A DNA stretch of 64,000 nucleotides from Aurantibrevibacter litoralis (GCF_034651555.1 NZ_JAYEEQ010000020.1:5335-69334); one strand, 5' to 3'. Shown: positions 16,179 to 26,930, counted from the first letter of the stretch. Numbers and translations are program-made. The notes: a model not told the origin generated them from the sequence alone.

Positions 16179-17687
16179 TTATGCTTCCGCTAACATTTTT
16201 TCTCCGGCTTCAATAGCTTCCTCAATAGTTCCTTTTAGGTTAAAGGCAGATTCCGGAAGGTGATCCAATTCCCCATCCATAATCATATTGAATCCTTTTA
16301 TGGTTTCTTTAATATCTACCAAAACCCCGGGAATTCCTGTAAACTGTTCTGCCACATGAAAAGGCTGCGACAAGAAACGTTGTACCCGTCTTGCCCGACC
16401 TACGGCCAATTTATCTTCTTCAGAAAGTTCTTCCATTCCCAAAATAGCAATAATATCTTGTAGTTCTTTGTAGCGTTGCAACAATTCCTTTACCCGCTGT
16501 GCACATGCATAGTGCTCTTTGCCTAAAATTTCAGCGGTCAAAATCCTAGAAGTGGAGTCTAAGGGATCTACCGCAGGATAAATACCTAACTCTGCTATTT
16601 TCCGAGATAATACCGTTGTAGCATCTAAGTGGGCGAAGGTAGTAGCCGGTGCCGGATCCGTTAAGTCATCGGCAGGAACATAAACCGCCTGCACAGAGGT
16701 AATAGAACCTCTTTTGGTAGAGGTAATGCGTTCCTGCATGGCACCCATTTCGGTAGCCAATGTAGGTTGATATCCCACTGCTGAAGGCATACGACCCAAT
16801 AAGGCCGATACCTCGGAACCTGCTTGTGTAAACCGGAAAATATTATCTACAAAAAACAATACATCTTTTCCTTGACCTTCCCCGGCACCATCACGAAAAT
16901 ACTCCGCTATGGTTAGTCCGGAAAGTGCTACTCGGGCACGTGCTCCTGGAGGCTCGTTCATTTGTCCAAAAACGAAGGTGGCTTTAGACTCTTTCATGGC
17001 TTTTTTGTCCACTTTAGTCAAGTCCCAACCGCCTTCTTCCATGGAATGCAAAAAGGCTTCTCCGTATTTTATAATGCCAGACTCTAACATCTCTCTCAGC
17101 AAATCGTTTCCTTCTCTAGTGCGCTCTCCTACACCGGCAAAAACCGAAAGTCCACCATGGCCTTTAGCAATATTATTAATGAGTTCCTGAATTAATACCG
17201 TTTTGCCTACCCCAGCACCGCCGAACAATCCAATTTTTCCTCCTTTGGCATAAGGCTCAATTAAATCGATTACCTTAATCCCGGTAAACAACACCTCCGT
17301 AGAGGTTGATAAATCCTCAAACTTAGGTGCCTCGCGGTGAATAGGAAGCCCATCCTTACCGGCTTTTGGCAAGTTTCCTATACCATCGATAGCATCCCCT
17401 ATCACGTTAAATAAACGTCCGTACACATCCGCACCAATTGGCATTTGTATGGCACTACCTGTAGCGTTTACAGAAACACCTCTGCTTAAACCATCGGTAG
17501 AGTCCATAGATATGGTACGTACGGTATTTTCACCAACATGAGATTGCACCTCCAAAACTAAGATGGAACCATCCTTCTTAAGGATTTCTAAAGAATCGTA
17601 TATTTTGGGAAGATCCGAACCCGATTCGAATTCTACATCAACAACGGGACCGATAATTTGAGAAACTTTACCTGTATTTTTTGACAT
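16179..17687 (-). CDS. atpD: F1 ATP synthase beta subunit
   Basis: Catalytic beta subunit, 502 residues. The P-loop is GLFGGAGVGKTVLIQE, the catalytic Glu lies in GVGERTREGNDL, Walker B in VLFFVDNIFRFTQAGSEVSALLGRMPSAVGY and the DELSEED-like lever region in EELSEEDKLAVGRARR. The start MSKNTGKVSQIIGPVVDVEF is family-typical. First gene of the atpD-atpC unit; a long gene-free stretch lies upstream. Confidence 0.98.
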   Translation of the reverse strand: MSKNTGKVSQIIGPVVDVEFESGSDLPKIYDSLEILKKDGSILVLEVQSHVGENTVRTISMDSTDGLSRGVSVNATGSAIQMPIGADVYGRLFNVIGDAIDGIGNLPKAGKDGLPIHREAPKFEDLSTSTEVLFTGIKVIDLIEPYAKGGKIGLFGGAGVGKTVLIQELINNIAKGHGGLSVFAGVGERTREGNDLLREMLESGIIKYGEAFLHSMEEGGWDLTKVDKKAMKESKATFVFGQMNEPPGARARVALSGLTIAEYFRDGAGEGQGKDVLFFVDNIFRFTQAGSEVSALLGRMPSAVGYQPTLATEMGAMQERITSTKRGSITSVQAVYVPADDLTDPAPATTFAHLDATTVLSRKIAELGIYPAVDPLDSTSRILTAEILGKEHYACAQRVKELLQRYKELQDIIAILGMEELSEEDKLAVGRARRVQRFLSQPFHVAEQFTGIPGVLVDIKETIKGFNMIMDGELDHLPESAFNLKGTIEEAIEAGEKMLAEA

Positions 17688-18489
17688 TGCTAAGTGTTTA
17701 ATATTTAATGCAATAAGCTGTTATGGTACAGTAATTAACCGTATAAAATATACTCATTTTTTGCGGTGCAAATATAATCTTTTATAGCTAAAACCAACGG
17801 TTGAACTGCGTTTTTTTGATAAAAAAATAGGGTTGGGGGTTGCCGCATAAAATCGCACGCTTCGTGCGCTTCAAAAAGAAGTGTATCCCCGTATCTGAAA
17901 GGCTTAAAAATACGTGCTTCCGAAAAATAGGCAAAGAACTAGGATATTCTTTTTATAGGATGGAAAAGGCGCTTTTGATATGTCTATTTTTTAAACTCTT
18001 TTGGTAAAAGAGAAACATCAGTACACATCCCGATTTTTATGGAAAACACCTATCTTTCTTACTGTATCTACCTGCTGAATTTATTAAAGTATGGCATCGT
18101 TATTTCGTGGAGTTAAACGGAATAATAGCGATACCTTTACAACTGATACGAAATGAAGAAACTCGCTTTTGCCACTGTACATAGGTCAGGAAGCCCCCAT
18201 TTCTGCAACATCGTCTGTATTCCATGGCGGAAGTATGGAAAGCGTCATTGCACCGGAATTTATCTTTCTATAGGTAAAGAAGAACGTAATCAGAGGATTA
18301 TTTCGTAATACACTTTAAGGAAACTCCTGTACACGGATGTGCATAAAGCGTTGTGAGAGGACAACAAACCATAAAGAATTTTTTTATTTCCTTTGTCACC
18401 TGCCTTAATATGCTAAAATTTATTTAATAAATTGTAAATAAAAACCTTTGTAAGAACGTTTTAGTAATTTTGAACTAATTTTCAGAACC
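17688..18489. other. Gene-free stretch of about 800 bases
   Basis: No intact gene on either strand. A small hairpin (CGCACG-CTT-CGTGCG) lies near 17853. Around 18178-18270 a plus-strand frame reads LYIGQEAPISATSSVFHGGS and on to APEFIFL before a stop, with other stops upstream. It has a protein-like composition and may be a worn gene remnant, but I recognise no family. The last part must hold the promoter of the DUF3108 gene. Confidence 0.4.
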
Positions 18490-19305
18490 ATGGAACGTAT
18501 AGGACTGCTTTTTTTTGCATTATTCACTATCAATGGACAAGTATCCAAACCAACATCTTATTTGGATGACCTTAAAGCCGAAGAAATCCCGGTCGCGTTT
18601 CAACCGGGTGAATGGCTGCAATTTCGGATACACTATGGATTTTTAAATGCAAGCTACGCTACGTTACACGTTAAAACTACCCATATAGATACCATCCCAG
18701 TATATCACGTAGTGGGTAGGGGACAAACAACAGGTTTTGCCAGCATATTTTTTAAAGTAGATGATACGTACGAAAGTTATTTTGGCCAAAAGGATGGCAA
18801 GCCCTATAAATTTATTCGTAAAATTAATGAAGGTGGGTACACCAAGGATGTAGAAATAAACTTTGATCACCAAAATGACGTTGCCATTATTAAGGATCAT
18901 AAAAAGAACAAAGTTCACAACTTAAGCATTCAAGAAGATGTTCAAGATTTAGTTTCTGCTTTTTACCATATTAGAAACAATTTTAGAGCCGAAGATTTAG
19001 TAGAAGGAAAATCTATTGAATTGAACATGTTGTATGATGATGACGGTCTTTTTAGATTTAGGCTTAAGTACTTAGGGAAAGAAATTTTAAAAACGAAATA
19101 CGGAAAGGTAGAATGTTTAAAGTTTAGACCCTACGTACAATCTGGTCGCGTATTTAAAGAACAGGAGAGTCTTTCCTTATGGGTATCAAACGACTTAAAT
19201 AAAATTCCAATTCGTATTAAAGCAGATCTTGCCGTAGGATCCATTAAGGCTGATTTGGAGGGCTATAACGGACTCAAAAATCAGTTTAAAATAATAATGG
19301 ATTAA
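18490..19305 (+). CDS. DUF3108 periplasmic protein
   Basis: 271-residue protein with an N-terminal hydrophobic export segment (IGLLFFALFTINGQ). The rest is the beta-rich DUF3108 domain: PGEWLQFRIHYGFLNASYATL, then a middle with TTGFASIFFKVDDTYESYF and a C-terminal half with SIELNMLYDDDGLFRFRLKYLG and LSLWVSNDLNKIPIRIKADL. The fold resembles lipoprotein-binding barrels; the role is unknown. First of four closely packed plus-strand genes, nine bases before the next. Confidence 0.8.
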   Translation: MERIGLLFFALFTINGQVSKPTSYLDDLKAEEIPVAFQPGEWLQFRIHYGFLNASYATLHVKTTHIDTIPVYHVVGRGQTTGFASIFFKVDDTYESYFGQKDGKPYKFIRKINEGGYTKDVEINFDHQNDVAIIKDHKKNKVHNLSIQEDVQDLVSAFYHIRNNFRAEDLVEGKSIELNMLYDDDGLFRFRLKYLGKEILKTKYGKVECLKFRPYVQSGRVFKEQESLSLWVSNDLNKIPIRIKADLAVGSIKADLEGYNGLKNQFKIIMD

Positions 19306-19314
19306 AGAACACCT

Positions 19315-20277
19315 ATGGATAACAGTGCGCATATTGAATCCCAATTGGTTAAATTAGAAGAAAAGTTTAAAGGTTCTGGTCAAGACTTAAGTTCGTATTT
19401 AGACGGTCTGTTGTACCAACGATATCTTACCTATTGGGACTACATCCACTTAGACACCTTATTAAGTCTTCAAATTCCAAGAACCTATTTCCCCGATGAG
19501 GAAATTTTTATCATGTACCATCAAATTACCGAGCTTTATTTTAAGCTTATTCTACATGAACAAAAACAGATTGTAGACGACAAAACACAGCATCTCGAGT
19601 TTTATATCGAAAAAATCAACCGAATCAATAATTATTTCAAAGTACTGATATCGTCTTTTGGTATTATGATCAACGGGATGGAGCGAGAGCAATTTTTAAA
19701 GTACAGAATGGCTCTGTTGCCATCGAGCGGCTTTCAATCTGCGCAATACAGAATGATAGAAATTTACGCCACTCCGCTAACACATCTGGTGCACCATACA
19801 GATCGAAATAAAATAAGCACCAATAGCACCATAGAAGAATTGTTTGAGCTTATTTATTGGAAGAAAGGAGCTACCGACAGTGCTACCGGAGATAAGTCCC
19901 TAACCTTAAAACAATTTGAATACCGATATACGCCAAGATTAGTCCGAATTGCCAAGCAACTAGAACACAAGACCATCTATCATAAATACCAGCAATTACC
20001 CGAGCAACTTCGTAACGATGCCACCTTACTAGAGGCCATGAAGGCCTTAGATCTTAATGCCAATGTAAATTGGCCCTTAGTACACATGGGCTCTGCGTAT
20101 CGCTACCTTAGTAAGGACGATGGGGACATTAAAGCTACCGGAGGTACAAATTGGAAAAAATATTTACCCCCTAGTTTTCAAAAAGTAATATTTTTCCCTG
20201 ATCTTTATACCGACGAAGAAAAAAACAATTGGGGCAAACAATGGCTAGATCACATTTTTAATCCCGAAAAAAAGTAA
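19315..20277 (+). CDS. kynA: Tryptophan 2,3-dioxygenase family protein
   Basis: Haem dioxygenase that opens the indole ring of tryptophan as the first step of the kynurenine route. The 320-residue protein carries the family blocks YHQITELYFKLILHEQKQI (distal His and substrate pocket), SSGFQSAQYRMIEIYAT and NWPLVHMGSAYRYL with the probable proximal haem His. The usual GTGGSSG loop is altered to ATGGTNWKKYLPP. No other kynurenine genes are nearby; its neighbours are cell-envelope genes, as in other flavobacteria. Activity on tryptophan is inferred. Confidence 0.85.
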   Translation: MDNSAHIESQLVKLEEKFKGSGQDLSSYLDGLLYQRYLTYWDYIHLDTLLSLQIPRTYFPDEEIFIMYHQITELYFKLILHEQKQIVDDKTQHLEFYIEKINRINNYFKVLISSFGIMINGMEREQFLKYRMALLPSSGFQSAQYRMIEIYATPLTHLVHHTDRNKISTNSTIEELFELIYWKKGATDSATGDKSLTLKQFEYRYTPRLVRIAKQLEHKTIYHKYQQLPEQLRNDATLLEAMKALDLNANVNWPLVHMGSAYRYLSKDDGDIKATGGTNWKKYLPPSFQKVIFFPDLYTDEEKNNWGKQWLDHIFNPEKK

Positions 20278-20283
20278 AAGGAT

Positions 20284-21555
20284 ATGCAGAAATATTGGGG
20301 CGCATTTGTAGTAATCTTACTTTTGGCATCTTGTACTAATGAAGAAAAAATTGTTGCAGACCATAGTTCGGAACCTACAGTAACCGAACTACCGAAAGAA
20401 AACCTGCGATTTGGGTTTAATTTAGACCATTTTCAAGTACATGAGGCGGTAGTGAAAAACGGGGACAGTTTTGGGGAACTCATGCTTCAAAACAACGTGG
20501 CATATCCAAAAATACATGCGGTGGCAGAACAATTTAAAGACACCTTCGATGTCCGAAAAATTGTAGTCGGAAAGCCATATTTAATTTTGAAGTCCAAAGA
20601 CACCTTAGAAAGCGCTCAGGTTTTTATCTATCAGAACGACCCTATTAATTATACTGTTATCGATTTCAGAGATTCGGTAGTGGCCTATCGCAAAAGGCAA
20701 AAGGTAAAGTATGTAGAACGGGAGGCATCCGGAATTATAGAAACCTCGCTTTCAGAAGCGATATTAAAGCAAGGCATAGATTATAATGTAACCAATCGCT
20801 TATCGGAAATTTATGCGTGGTCTATCGATTTTTTCCGCTTGCAGAAAGGCGATCGATTTAAGGTCATTTATAAAGAAAAGTATATTAACGACACTATCTA
20901 TGCCGGCTCAGAAGCTATAGAAGCCGCCTATTTTGAGCACAATGGAAAACCGTTTTATGCCTTTGCCTTTGAAACAGACAGCGTAAACCAAGTTATGGAT
21001 TATTACGATGATGACGCCAAAAATTTACGCAAGGCATTTTTGCAGGCCCCGGTACAATTTAGCAGAATATCGTCCCGTTTCAATTTAAATCGAAGGATTG
21101 CCTATTATGGCTACAAGGTAAGACCCCACAAAGGAACCGATTATGCCGCACCCGTAGGCACTCCTATTTTGGCCACGGCTAATGGTGTTGTAGAAGAATC
21201 TACAAGAAAGGGAGGTAACGGCAAATATGTAAAAATTAAGCATAATGGCACCTATAGCACGCAATACCTTCATATGAAAAATCAAAATGTTAAGATGGGT
21301 CAGTTTGTTAAGCAAGGAGATGTCATTGGGTGGGTAGGCATGACCGGCAACACCGGCGGCCCTCATGTGTGTTATCGTTTCTGGAAAAATGGGCAACAGG
21401 TAGACCCTTTGCGAGAAGAACTACCCTCGGCAGAACCTATAGACGCTTCCTTAAAAGACACCTATTTAAGTTTTATTGACCCCAAAAAAGTACAATTAGA
21501 TTGTATTGAATATTTGGAAGAACCCGTAGAGGAATTAATTACACTTAACGAATAA
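20284..21555 (+). CDS. M23-family peptidoglycan endopeptidase, lipoprotein
   Basis: 423 residues starting with a lipoprotein signal (VVILLLASC, lipid Cys near residue 17). The middle part (about 50-110: VVKNGDSFGELMLQNNV and VGKPYLILKSKD) resembles a LysM/OapA-like binding region. The C-terminal LytM domain has the Zn ligands in RPHKGTDYAAPVGTPI (H and D), YSTQYLHM and GPHVCYRFWKNG. It cleaves peptide cross-links of the wall or activates other hydrolases, at the outer or inner membrane face. It lies seven bases after the dioxygenase and is followed directly by pgi. Confidence 0.9.
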   Translation: MQKYWGAFVVILLLASCTNEEKIVADHSSEPTVTELPKENLRFGFNLDHFQVHEAVVKNGDSFGELMLQNNVAYPKIHAVAEQFKDTFDVRKIVVGKPYLILKSKDTLESAQVFIYQNDPINYTVIDFRDSVVAYRKRQKVKYVEREASGIIETSLSEAILKQGIDYNVTNRLSEIYAWSIDFFRLQKGDRFKVIYKEKYINDTIYAGSEAIEAAYFEHNGKPFYAFAFETDSVNQVMDYYDDDAKNLRKAFLQAPVQFSRISSRFNLNRRIAYYGYKVRPHKGTDYAAPVGTPILATANGVVEESTRKGGNGKYVKIKHNGTYSTQYLHMKNQNVKMGQFVKQGDVIGWVGMTGNTGGPHVCYRFWKNGQQVDPLREELPSAEPIDASLKDTYLSFIDPKKVQLDCIEYLEEPVEELITLNE

Positions 21556-21556
21556 A

Positions 21557-23194
21557 ATGCCATTACACGCTATAAATCCCACAGCAACCAAAGCTTGGGA
21601 AAAACTTGAACAACATTTCAAAGAAGTCCATACAGAAACCCTAAAGGAACTTTTTGTTTCAGATCCCCAAAGAGCACAAAAATTGACCTTGCAATGGAAG
21701 GATTTTTTGCTGGACTATTCTAAAAACAGGATGCGTCCGGAAACAATAGACTTGCTTATAGCACTGGCTAAAGAACTGAAATTGGAAGATGCTGTTGAAA
21801 AGTACTTTAGCGGAGATATTATAAATGCTACGGAAAACCGGGCGGTACTTCATACAGCACTAAGGGCAAATAGGGATGCCGTCGTTACCGTTGATGGCCA
21901 GAACATAGTTCCCGAAGTTTTTGCAGTAAGGAAAAAAATAGCGGCATTCGCAAATGCAGTTATAGCAGGAGAGAAAAAGGGTTATACAGGAAAACCTTTT
22001 ACGGATGTTGTAAACATTGGCATTGGCGGTTCCGATTTGGGGCCGGCTATGGTAACAGAGGCTCTTAAATTTTACGGAAACCATTTAAAAATGCATTTTG
22101 TGAGCAACGTAGATGGCGATCATGTTCACGAAATTTTAAAAGGCTTGCCGGCAGAAACCACTTTGTTTGTTGTCGTATCCAAAACATTTACGACACAAGA
22201 AACCCTTAGTAATGCCCTTACCATAAAAAAATGGTTCTTAAAAAGTGCTTCGCAGCACGATATTGCCACACATTTTGCAGCGGTTTCTACTAATACAACA
22301 AAGATTGCGGAATTCGGGATTGCTCCGAAAAATGTATTTCCCATGTGGGATTGGGTTGGTGGGCGGTTTTCGCTTTGGAGTGCCGTGGGATTATCTATTG
22401 CCCTTGCCGTTGGCTCAGCCAATTTTGAGGCTCTACTAGAAGGGGCTCAGGATATGGATGAACACTTTAGAACAGCAGATTTTAAAGAGAATATCCCGGT
22501 TGTTTTAGCGCTTATTAGTATTTGGTATAACAATTTTTATGGTGCAGAAACAGAGGCTATAATTCCATACACCCAATATTTGCATCGGTTTTCAGCCTAT
22601 TTGCAACAAGGAATTATGGAGAGTAATGGGAAAAGTGTAGATAGAAATGGCAATAGGGTGACCTACCAAACGGGCACCGTTATTTGGGGAGAGCCTGGCA
22701 CCAATGCCCAACATGCGTTCTTTCAACTCATACACCAAGGCACAAAAGTGATTCCGGCCGATTTTATTGGGTTTAAAGAGTCCTTATATGGCGATAAAGA
22801 CCATCACGATAAATTGATGGCCAATTTTTTTGCACAAACAGAGGCATTGCTTCATGGAAAATCGAAAGAGGAAGTAGAAGCAGAATTAAAAGACAATGGT
22901 ATGTCTGATGCCGAAAAGAAAAGTTTAGTGCCATTCAAGGTTTTTGAGGGTAACAAACCCACGAATACGCTTTTAATTCAGAAGTTAACGCCCAAGAGTT
23001 TGGGTGCCCTAATAGCACTTTATGAACATAAAATTTTCGTTCAGGGGGTACTATGGAATATATACAGTTATGACCAATGGGGTGTAGAGCTTGGCAAGCA
23101 ATTAGCAAGCACGATTCTGAACGAGATTAAAAACTCAGAAATCGGCAAACACGACAGCTCTACACTGCATCTTTTACAAAAATTTAAGGAATGA
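21557..23194 (+). CDS. pgi: Glucose-6-phosphate isomerase
   Basis: Interconverts glucose-6-P and fructose-6-P. The 545-residue protein shows VVNIGIGGSDLGPAMVTEAL, the signature DWVGGRFSLWSAVGLSIAL, the catalytic Glu region GIMESNGKSVDRNG, WGEPGTNAQHAFFQLIHQGT and the C-terminal catalytic Lys segment YDQWGVELGKQLA. It starts one base after the M23 stop, so it is the last gene of the DUF3108-kynA-M23-pgi unit. Confidence 0.97.
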   Translation: MPLHAINPTATKAWEKLEQHFKEVHTETLKELFVSDPQRAQKLTLQWKDFLLDYSKNRMRPETIDLLIALAKELKLEDAVEKYFSGDIINATENRAVLHTALRANRDAVVTVDGQNIVPEVFAVRKKIAAFANAVIAGEKKGYTGKPFTDVVNIGIGGSDLGPAMVTEALKFYGNHLKMHFVSNVDGDHVHEILKGLPAETTLFVVVSKTFTTQETLSNALTIKKWFLKSASQHDIATHFAAVSTNTTKIAEFGIAPKNVFPMWDWVGGRFSLWSAVGLSIALAVGSANFEALLEGAQDMDEHFRTADFKENIPVVLALISIWYNNFYGAETEAIIPYTQYLHRFSAYLQQGIMESNGKSVDRNGNRVTYQTGTVIWGEPGTNAQHAFFQLIHQGTKVIPADFIGFKESLYGDKDHHDKLMANFFAQTEALLHGKSKEEVEAELKDNGMSDAEKKSLVPFKVFEGNKPTNTLLIQKLTPKSLGALIALYEHKIFVQGVLWNIYSYDQWGVELGKQLASTILNEIKNSEIGKHDSSTLHLLQKFKE

Positions 23195-23268
23195 TTTCGT
23201 AATTCCGAATTTTTATAGCAAACAGGTCATCTTATTGATTTTCAATATTTTTTAAGTATTTTTTATGT

Positions 23269-23276
23269 TAATTTTG
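23269..23276 (+). promoter_or_regulatory. -7 promoter element upstream of the Oar-like receptor
   Basis: TAATTTTG matches TAnnTTTG, 81 bases before the start codon at 23358. Confidence 0.45.
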
Positions 23277-23357
23277 CGCCAATTAATTTAACGTTGGCTT
23301 AATGTAAAAGTGATGTATTTAAATCACATTTGCAGCGAACTAAAAAACACTTAGAAA

Positions 23358-26300
23358 ATGAAAAAAATGTATGTTGCGGTTGTTCTATTTTTCTGTGCGG
23401 CAATCGCTTTTTCTCAGGGTGTTACTACGTCTGCGATCGGCGGACAGGTAACAGATACCGAAGGCGAACCCCTACCCGGTGCCACGGTTATAGCTGTGCA
23501 TGGACCTTCGGGTACCAAGTATGGTGTTTCAACCGATTTTGATGGGTACTATCGTATCTCCAATATGAGAACAGGAGGCCCCTATGCCATTACTATCTCG
23601 TATGTAGGGTTTAATGATTTCACCAATTCTTCGGTGTATCTTCAATTAGGTCAGACCGAAAGATTTAGTGTAGCACTCTCAGAATCTGCCACTGCTTTAG
23701 ATGAGGTAGTGGTTACGGCAACTTCCGGCGATTTGTTCAATTCTAACAAAACAGGTGCAGAAACGGTGGTAGGGCAGTCTAAGATACAAGCCTTACCTTC
23801 TATTTCAAGAAACATTGCCGATTTTGCGCGGTTAACCCCACAAGCCCAAATCCGGGGAGACGATGTTATTTCCATTTCAGGGCAAAATAATCGTTTTAAT
23901 GCAATTTATATTGATGGTGCAGTGAACAACGATGTGTTTGGTTTGGCGGCCAACGGTACAAACGGTGGGCAAACCGGTGTGAGCCCTATTTCTTTGGATG
24001 CGATTGAATCTTTCCAAATAAGTATTGCGCCTTTCGATGTTCGGATTTCTGGATTTGCGGGGGGTGCTATTAGTGCTACTACCCGATCGGGAACCAATGA
24101 ATTCCAAGGTTCGGCCTATGCACTTGTACGGAATGAAGATCTTTCCGGTAAAACTCCGGTAGGTCTTTTGGGTGATGGAGACGAAAGGGAAAAATTACCC
24201 GAATTTTCTGCCGACACTTATGGAGTGCGCATTGGTGGCCCTATCATCAAGGACAAGCTATTCTTCTTTGTAAACTATGAAAGACAAGAAATAGAAACGC
24301 CACAGCCCTTTAATGTGAGCAATTATCTCGGCAACGCTTCAGCTGCCGATTTGGATGCGTTGCGCAGTTTTATTACCAATCAGTTCAATTACGATCCGGG
24401 ATCCTTTAATAATAATATAAATTCTTTGGAGAGTGATAAACTTATTGCAAAAATAGACTGGAATATTAATGATAATAATAACTTGGCGTTACGACATAGC
24501 TATGTAAAGGCAACTAACCTTTCCAGAGGAAGTTCTACACCGCGAGCCATCAACTTTTTAAATGGTGCCCAGCAATTTCCATCAACTACCAACTCTACTT
24601 CTTTGGAATTAAGTTCTAGATTTGGCGATAAATTCGCCAATAATTTGGTTCTTGGGTATACTCGAGTAAGAGATGACAGGGGATTTACAGGCAATCCTTT
24701 CCCTAGTGTTTCTATTGTGGATGGCGCAGGTACTATTTTCTTTGGTTCGGACCAAGCATCTACAGCAAACCTGCTGACACAAGATATCGTTACTCTGACG
24801 AATAATTTTGAAATGTATTTTGGTAAACACACCATTACAATAGGGACGCATAACGAATTTTCCTCCGTAAAAAATGTATTCTTTAATAGGAATTTTGGGG
24901 AATATCGTTTTAGTAATTTACAAGATTTTCTAGATGGTAATAACGCAAACAGATATAGAACGAACTATTCGCTTTTGGGTGGTATTGGTGATGACTCTCA
25001 AGGAGCTGCCGAGTTCGATTTGTTTCAACTGGGATTTTATGTTCAGGATGAGATAAATATTTCTGAAAATTTTAAACTTTCAGCAGGTGTCCGTTTCGAT
25101 ATTCCGTATTGGGAAAGCGGTTTGGCCAATGATGATTTTAACACGCGATCAGTAGCATTGCTAGAGGCTGCCGGTAAAAATTTGCAAGGTGCCAGAGTGG
25201 GGAAAAGAGTAGATCCTATTGTTCATGTATCTCCCCGTGTTGGCTTTAATTGGGATGTTACAGGAAACAAGCAGACCACCCTTAGAGGCGGATTTGGAAT
25301 TTTTACTTCCAGATTGCCTTTGGTATGGCCGGGCGGCATGTATAATAACAATGGACTCACTAATGGCAGTTTAACCATAAATGGTGCAGCCAATACCCCA
25401 ACATTTACCGCAGATGTTAACAATCAGTTTAGAGATCCGCTTCCGGGTAGTGGTGGAGTTGGTGGTAACATCGATTTGTTTGCCCCTAACTTTAAATTAC
25501 CACAGGTATTTAAAACCAATATTGCTATTGATCAGAAATTGCCCGGAGGTATTATAGCTACCGCCGAGTTTATTCATAATGATAACATCACGTCTATAAA
25601 ATATGAGAATATAAACCTTGCAGGCCCTCAGTTTAGAACTACCGGAGCCGATGTACGACCCAACTATGGCGGAGTGAGAGTAGACAATACGTATGACGGT
25701 ATCTATTTAGCGTCCAACACAGGTGAGGGCGATTCTTGGAATGCCGCTTTTACTTTAACCAAAAACTTTTACAGTGACTTTTTTAATGCCACCGTACAAG
25801 GCTCCTATTCCTACGGAGAATCGAATGTGTTTTTTGACGGAACATCATCCATAAATGCCTCTCAATGGATCAATATTGAGTCTGTTAATGGATCTAATGC
25901 ACTAAGAGGTACTTCGAGGTCCGATTTTGATCAAGGCCATAGAATTACGAGCAATTCTTCCTTTAGTTTCAAATGGAACAAAAACGTAAAGACGACCTTA
26001 GGCTTCTTTTACGAAGGTGCAGATGGAACCCCAATAAGTTATGTGTATAACGACCAAGGGAACTTGTTACGAGATACATTTGGCCCTAACGCCTTGATCT
26101 ACGTTCCTGCAAACAGAAATGAAATTGTTCTGGTAGATGCCAACAATGGCCTAACGGCAGACCAACAATGGGAACAGTTAAACGCCTTTATTAGCGGAAA
26201 CGAGTACCTAAATAGCAGAAGAGGAACACATGCCGAAAGAAATGGCGATCGACTTAAATGGAGTCACGTCATTGATTTTAAATTTGCCCAAGAATTCGGA

Positions 26301-26570
26301 ATTATGGTGAACAACAAGCGTCATGCCCTAGAGTTTACGGCAGACATTTTTAATTTCACCAATTTGTTAAACAAAGATTGGGGCAAACGGTATTTCTCTA
26401 ATTTTGATGCCGTGCAACTTATAGATTTTGCCGGGTTTGACACCGATGGTACTACACCTACCTTTAGGTTTAACCCCAATGCGGCAAGCCGCCTAAATCA
26501 GATAGACGATTCCGGTTTGCAGTCTTCTAGATGGCAAATGCAAATAGGACTAAGGTATTCGTTTAATTAA
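23358..26570 (+). CDS. Oar-like TonB-dependent outer membrane receptor
   Basis: 1070 residues. A signal peptide (MYVAVVLFFCAAIAFSQ) is followed by a carboxypeptidase-regulatory-like domain (about 25-110: IGGQVTDTEGEPLPGATVIA to TISYVGF), a TonB-box-like ALDEVVVTAT near 115-125, the plug (ISRNIADFARLTPQAQI, GQNNRFNAIYIDGAVNNDVF) and a long beta-barrel ending WQMQIGLRYSFN. This is the Oar/OmpA-related subgroup of TonB receptors. The ligand is not predictable: no SusD-like partner is adjacent, which argues against a polysaccharide locus. Single gene closed by a strong terminator. Confidence 0.88.
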   Translation: MKKMYVAVVLFFCAAIAFSQGVTTSAIGGQVTDTEGEPLPGATVIAVHGPSGTKYGVSTDFDGYYRISNMRTGGPYAITISYVGFNDFTNSSVYLQLGQTERFSVALSESATALDEVVVTATSGDLFNSNKTGAETVVGQSKIQALPSISRNIADFARLTPQAQIRGDDVISISGQNNRFNAIYIDGAVNNDVFGLAANGTNGGQTGVSPISLDAIESFQISIAPFDVRISGFAGGAISATTRSGTNEFQGSAYALVRNEDLSGKTPVGLLGDGDEREKLPEFSADTYGVRIGGPIIKDKLFFFVNYERQEIETPQPFNVSNYLGNASAADLDALRSFITNQFNYDPGSFNNNINSLESDKLIAKIDWNINDNNNLALRHSYVKATNLSRGSSTPRAINFLNGAQQFPSTTNSTSLELSSRFGDKFANNLVLGYTRVRDDRGFTGNPFPSVSIVDGAGTIFFGSDQASTANLLTQDIVTLTNNFEMYFGKHTITIGTHNEFSSVKNVFFNRNFGEYRFSNLQDFLDGNNANRYRTNYSLLGGIGDDSQGAAEFDLFQLGFYVQDEINISENFKLSAGVRFDIPYWESGLANDDFNTRSVALLEAAGKNLQGARVGKRVDPIVHVSPRVGFNWDVTGNKQTTLRGGFGIFTSRLPLVWPGGMYNNNGLTNGSLTINGAANTPTFTADVNNQFRDPLPGSGGVGGNIDLFAPNFKLPQVFKTNIAIDQKLPGGIIATAEFIHNDNITSIKYENINLAGPQFRTTGADVRPNYGGVRVDNTYDGIYLASNTGEGDSWNAAFTLTKNFYSDFFNATVQGSYSYGESNVFFDGTSSINASQWINIESVNGSNALRGTSRSDFDQGHRITSNSSFSFKWNKNVKTTLGFFYEGADGTPISYVYNDQGNLLRDTFGPNALIYVPANRNEIVLVDANNGLTADQQWEQLNAFISGNEYLNSRRGTHAERNGDRLKWSHVIDFKFAQEFGIMVNNKRHALEFTADIFNFTNLLNKDWGKRYFSNFDAVQLIDFAGFDTDGTTPTFRFNPNAASRLNQIDDSGLQSSRWQMQIGLRYSFN

Positions 26571-26642
26571 CTTGTACCTGAAAAGCACACTAACCACCCT
26601 AGTGGATTGTTTTTCGAATTAGATATAAATGATCATCATTAC

Positions 26643-26676
26643 AGAGACAATACCACTGGTATTGTCTCTTTTTTTT
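26643..26676 (+). terminator. Strong terminator after the Oar-like receptor
   Basis: Perfect 13-base stem AGAGACAATACCA / TGGTATTGTCTCT with a one-base apparent loop (in practice 3-5 unpaired bases), followed by eight T. Confidence 0.9.
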
Positions 26677-26930
26677 GGTTCAGTTTCAAGTATTCTAACC
26701 CCCTACCGTTTCGTAAAGCGAATACGTTTAGGGTATTATGTTTTTTTTCGAAAGACACATTAGAAAGATTCCGTTGAGCATGCCAAAAGAAGATGCCATG
26801 TAGTTGATACTGTTTCAAGCCTTAGTAGTTCCAGTGTACCTAACAGTAGACTTGGCTACATGTACATCATGCTAAAATTGCTGCGCGGTTTTCTAAATTG
26901 CCATCAAAATTCCAAATAGGAAACCCAAAA
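26677..26930. other. Gene-free spacer between terminators
   Basis: Between the plus-strand terminator at 26643 and the bidirectional hairpin at 26931 nothing was recognised; all frames are short. Confidence 0.4.

Noticed and set aside
18178..18270. A real gene in the frame reading LYIGQEAPISATSSVFHGG
   Set aside because: The frame is closed by stops on both sides after about 30 residues and no start is available; kept only as a possible remnant within the gene-free stretch.
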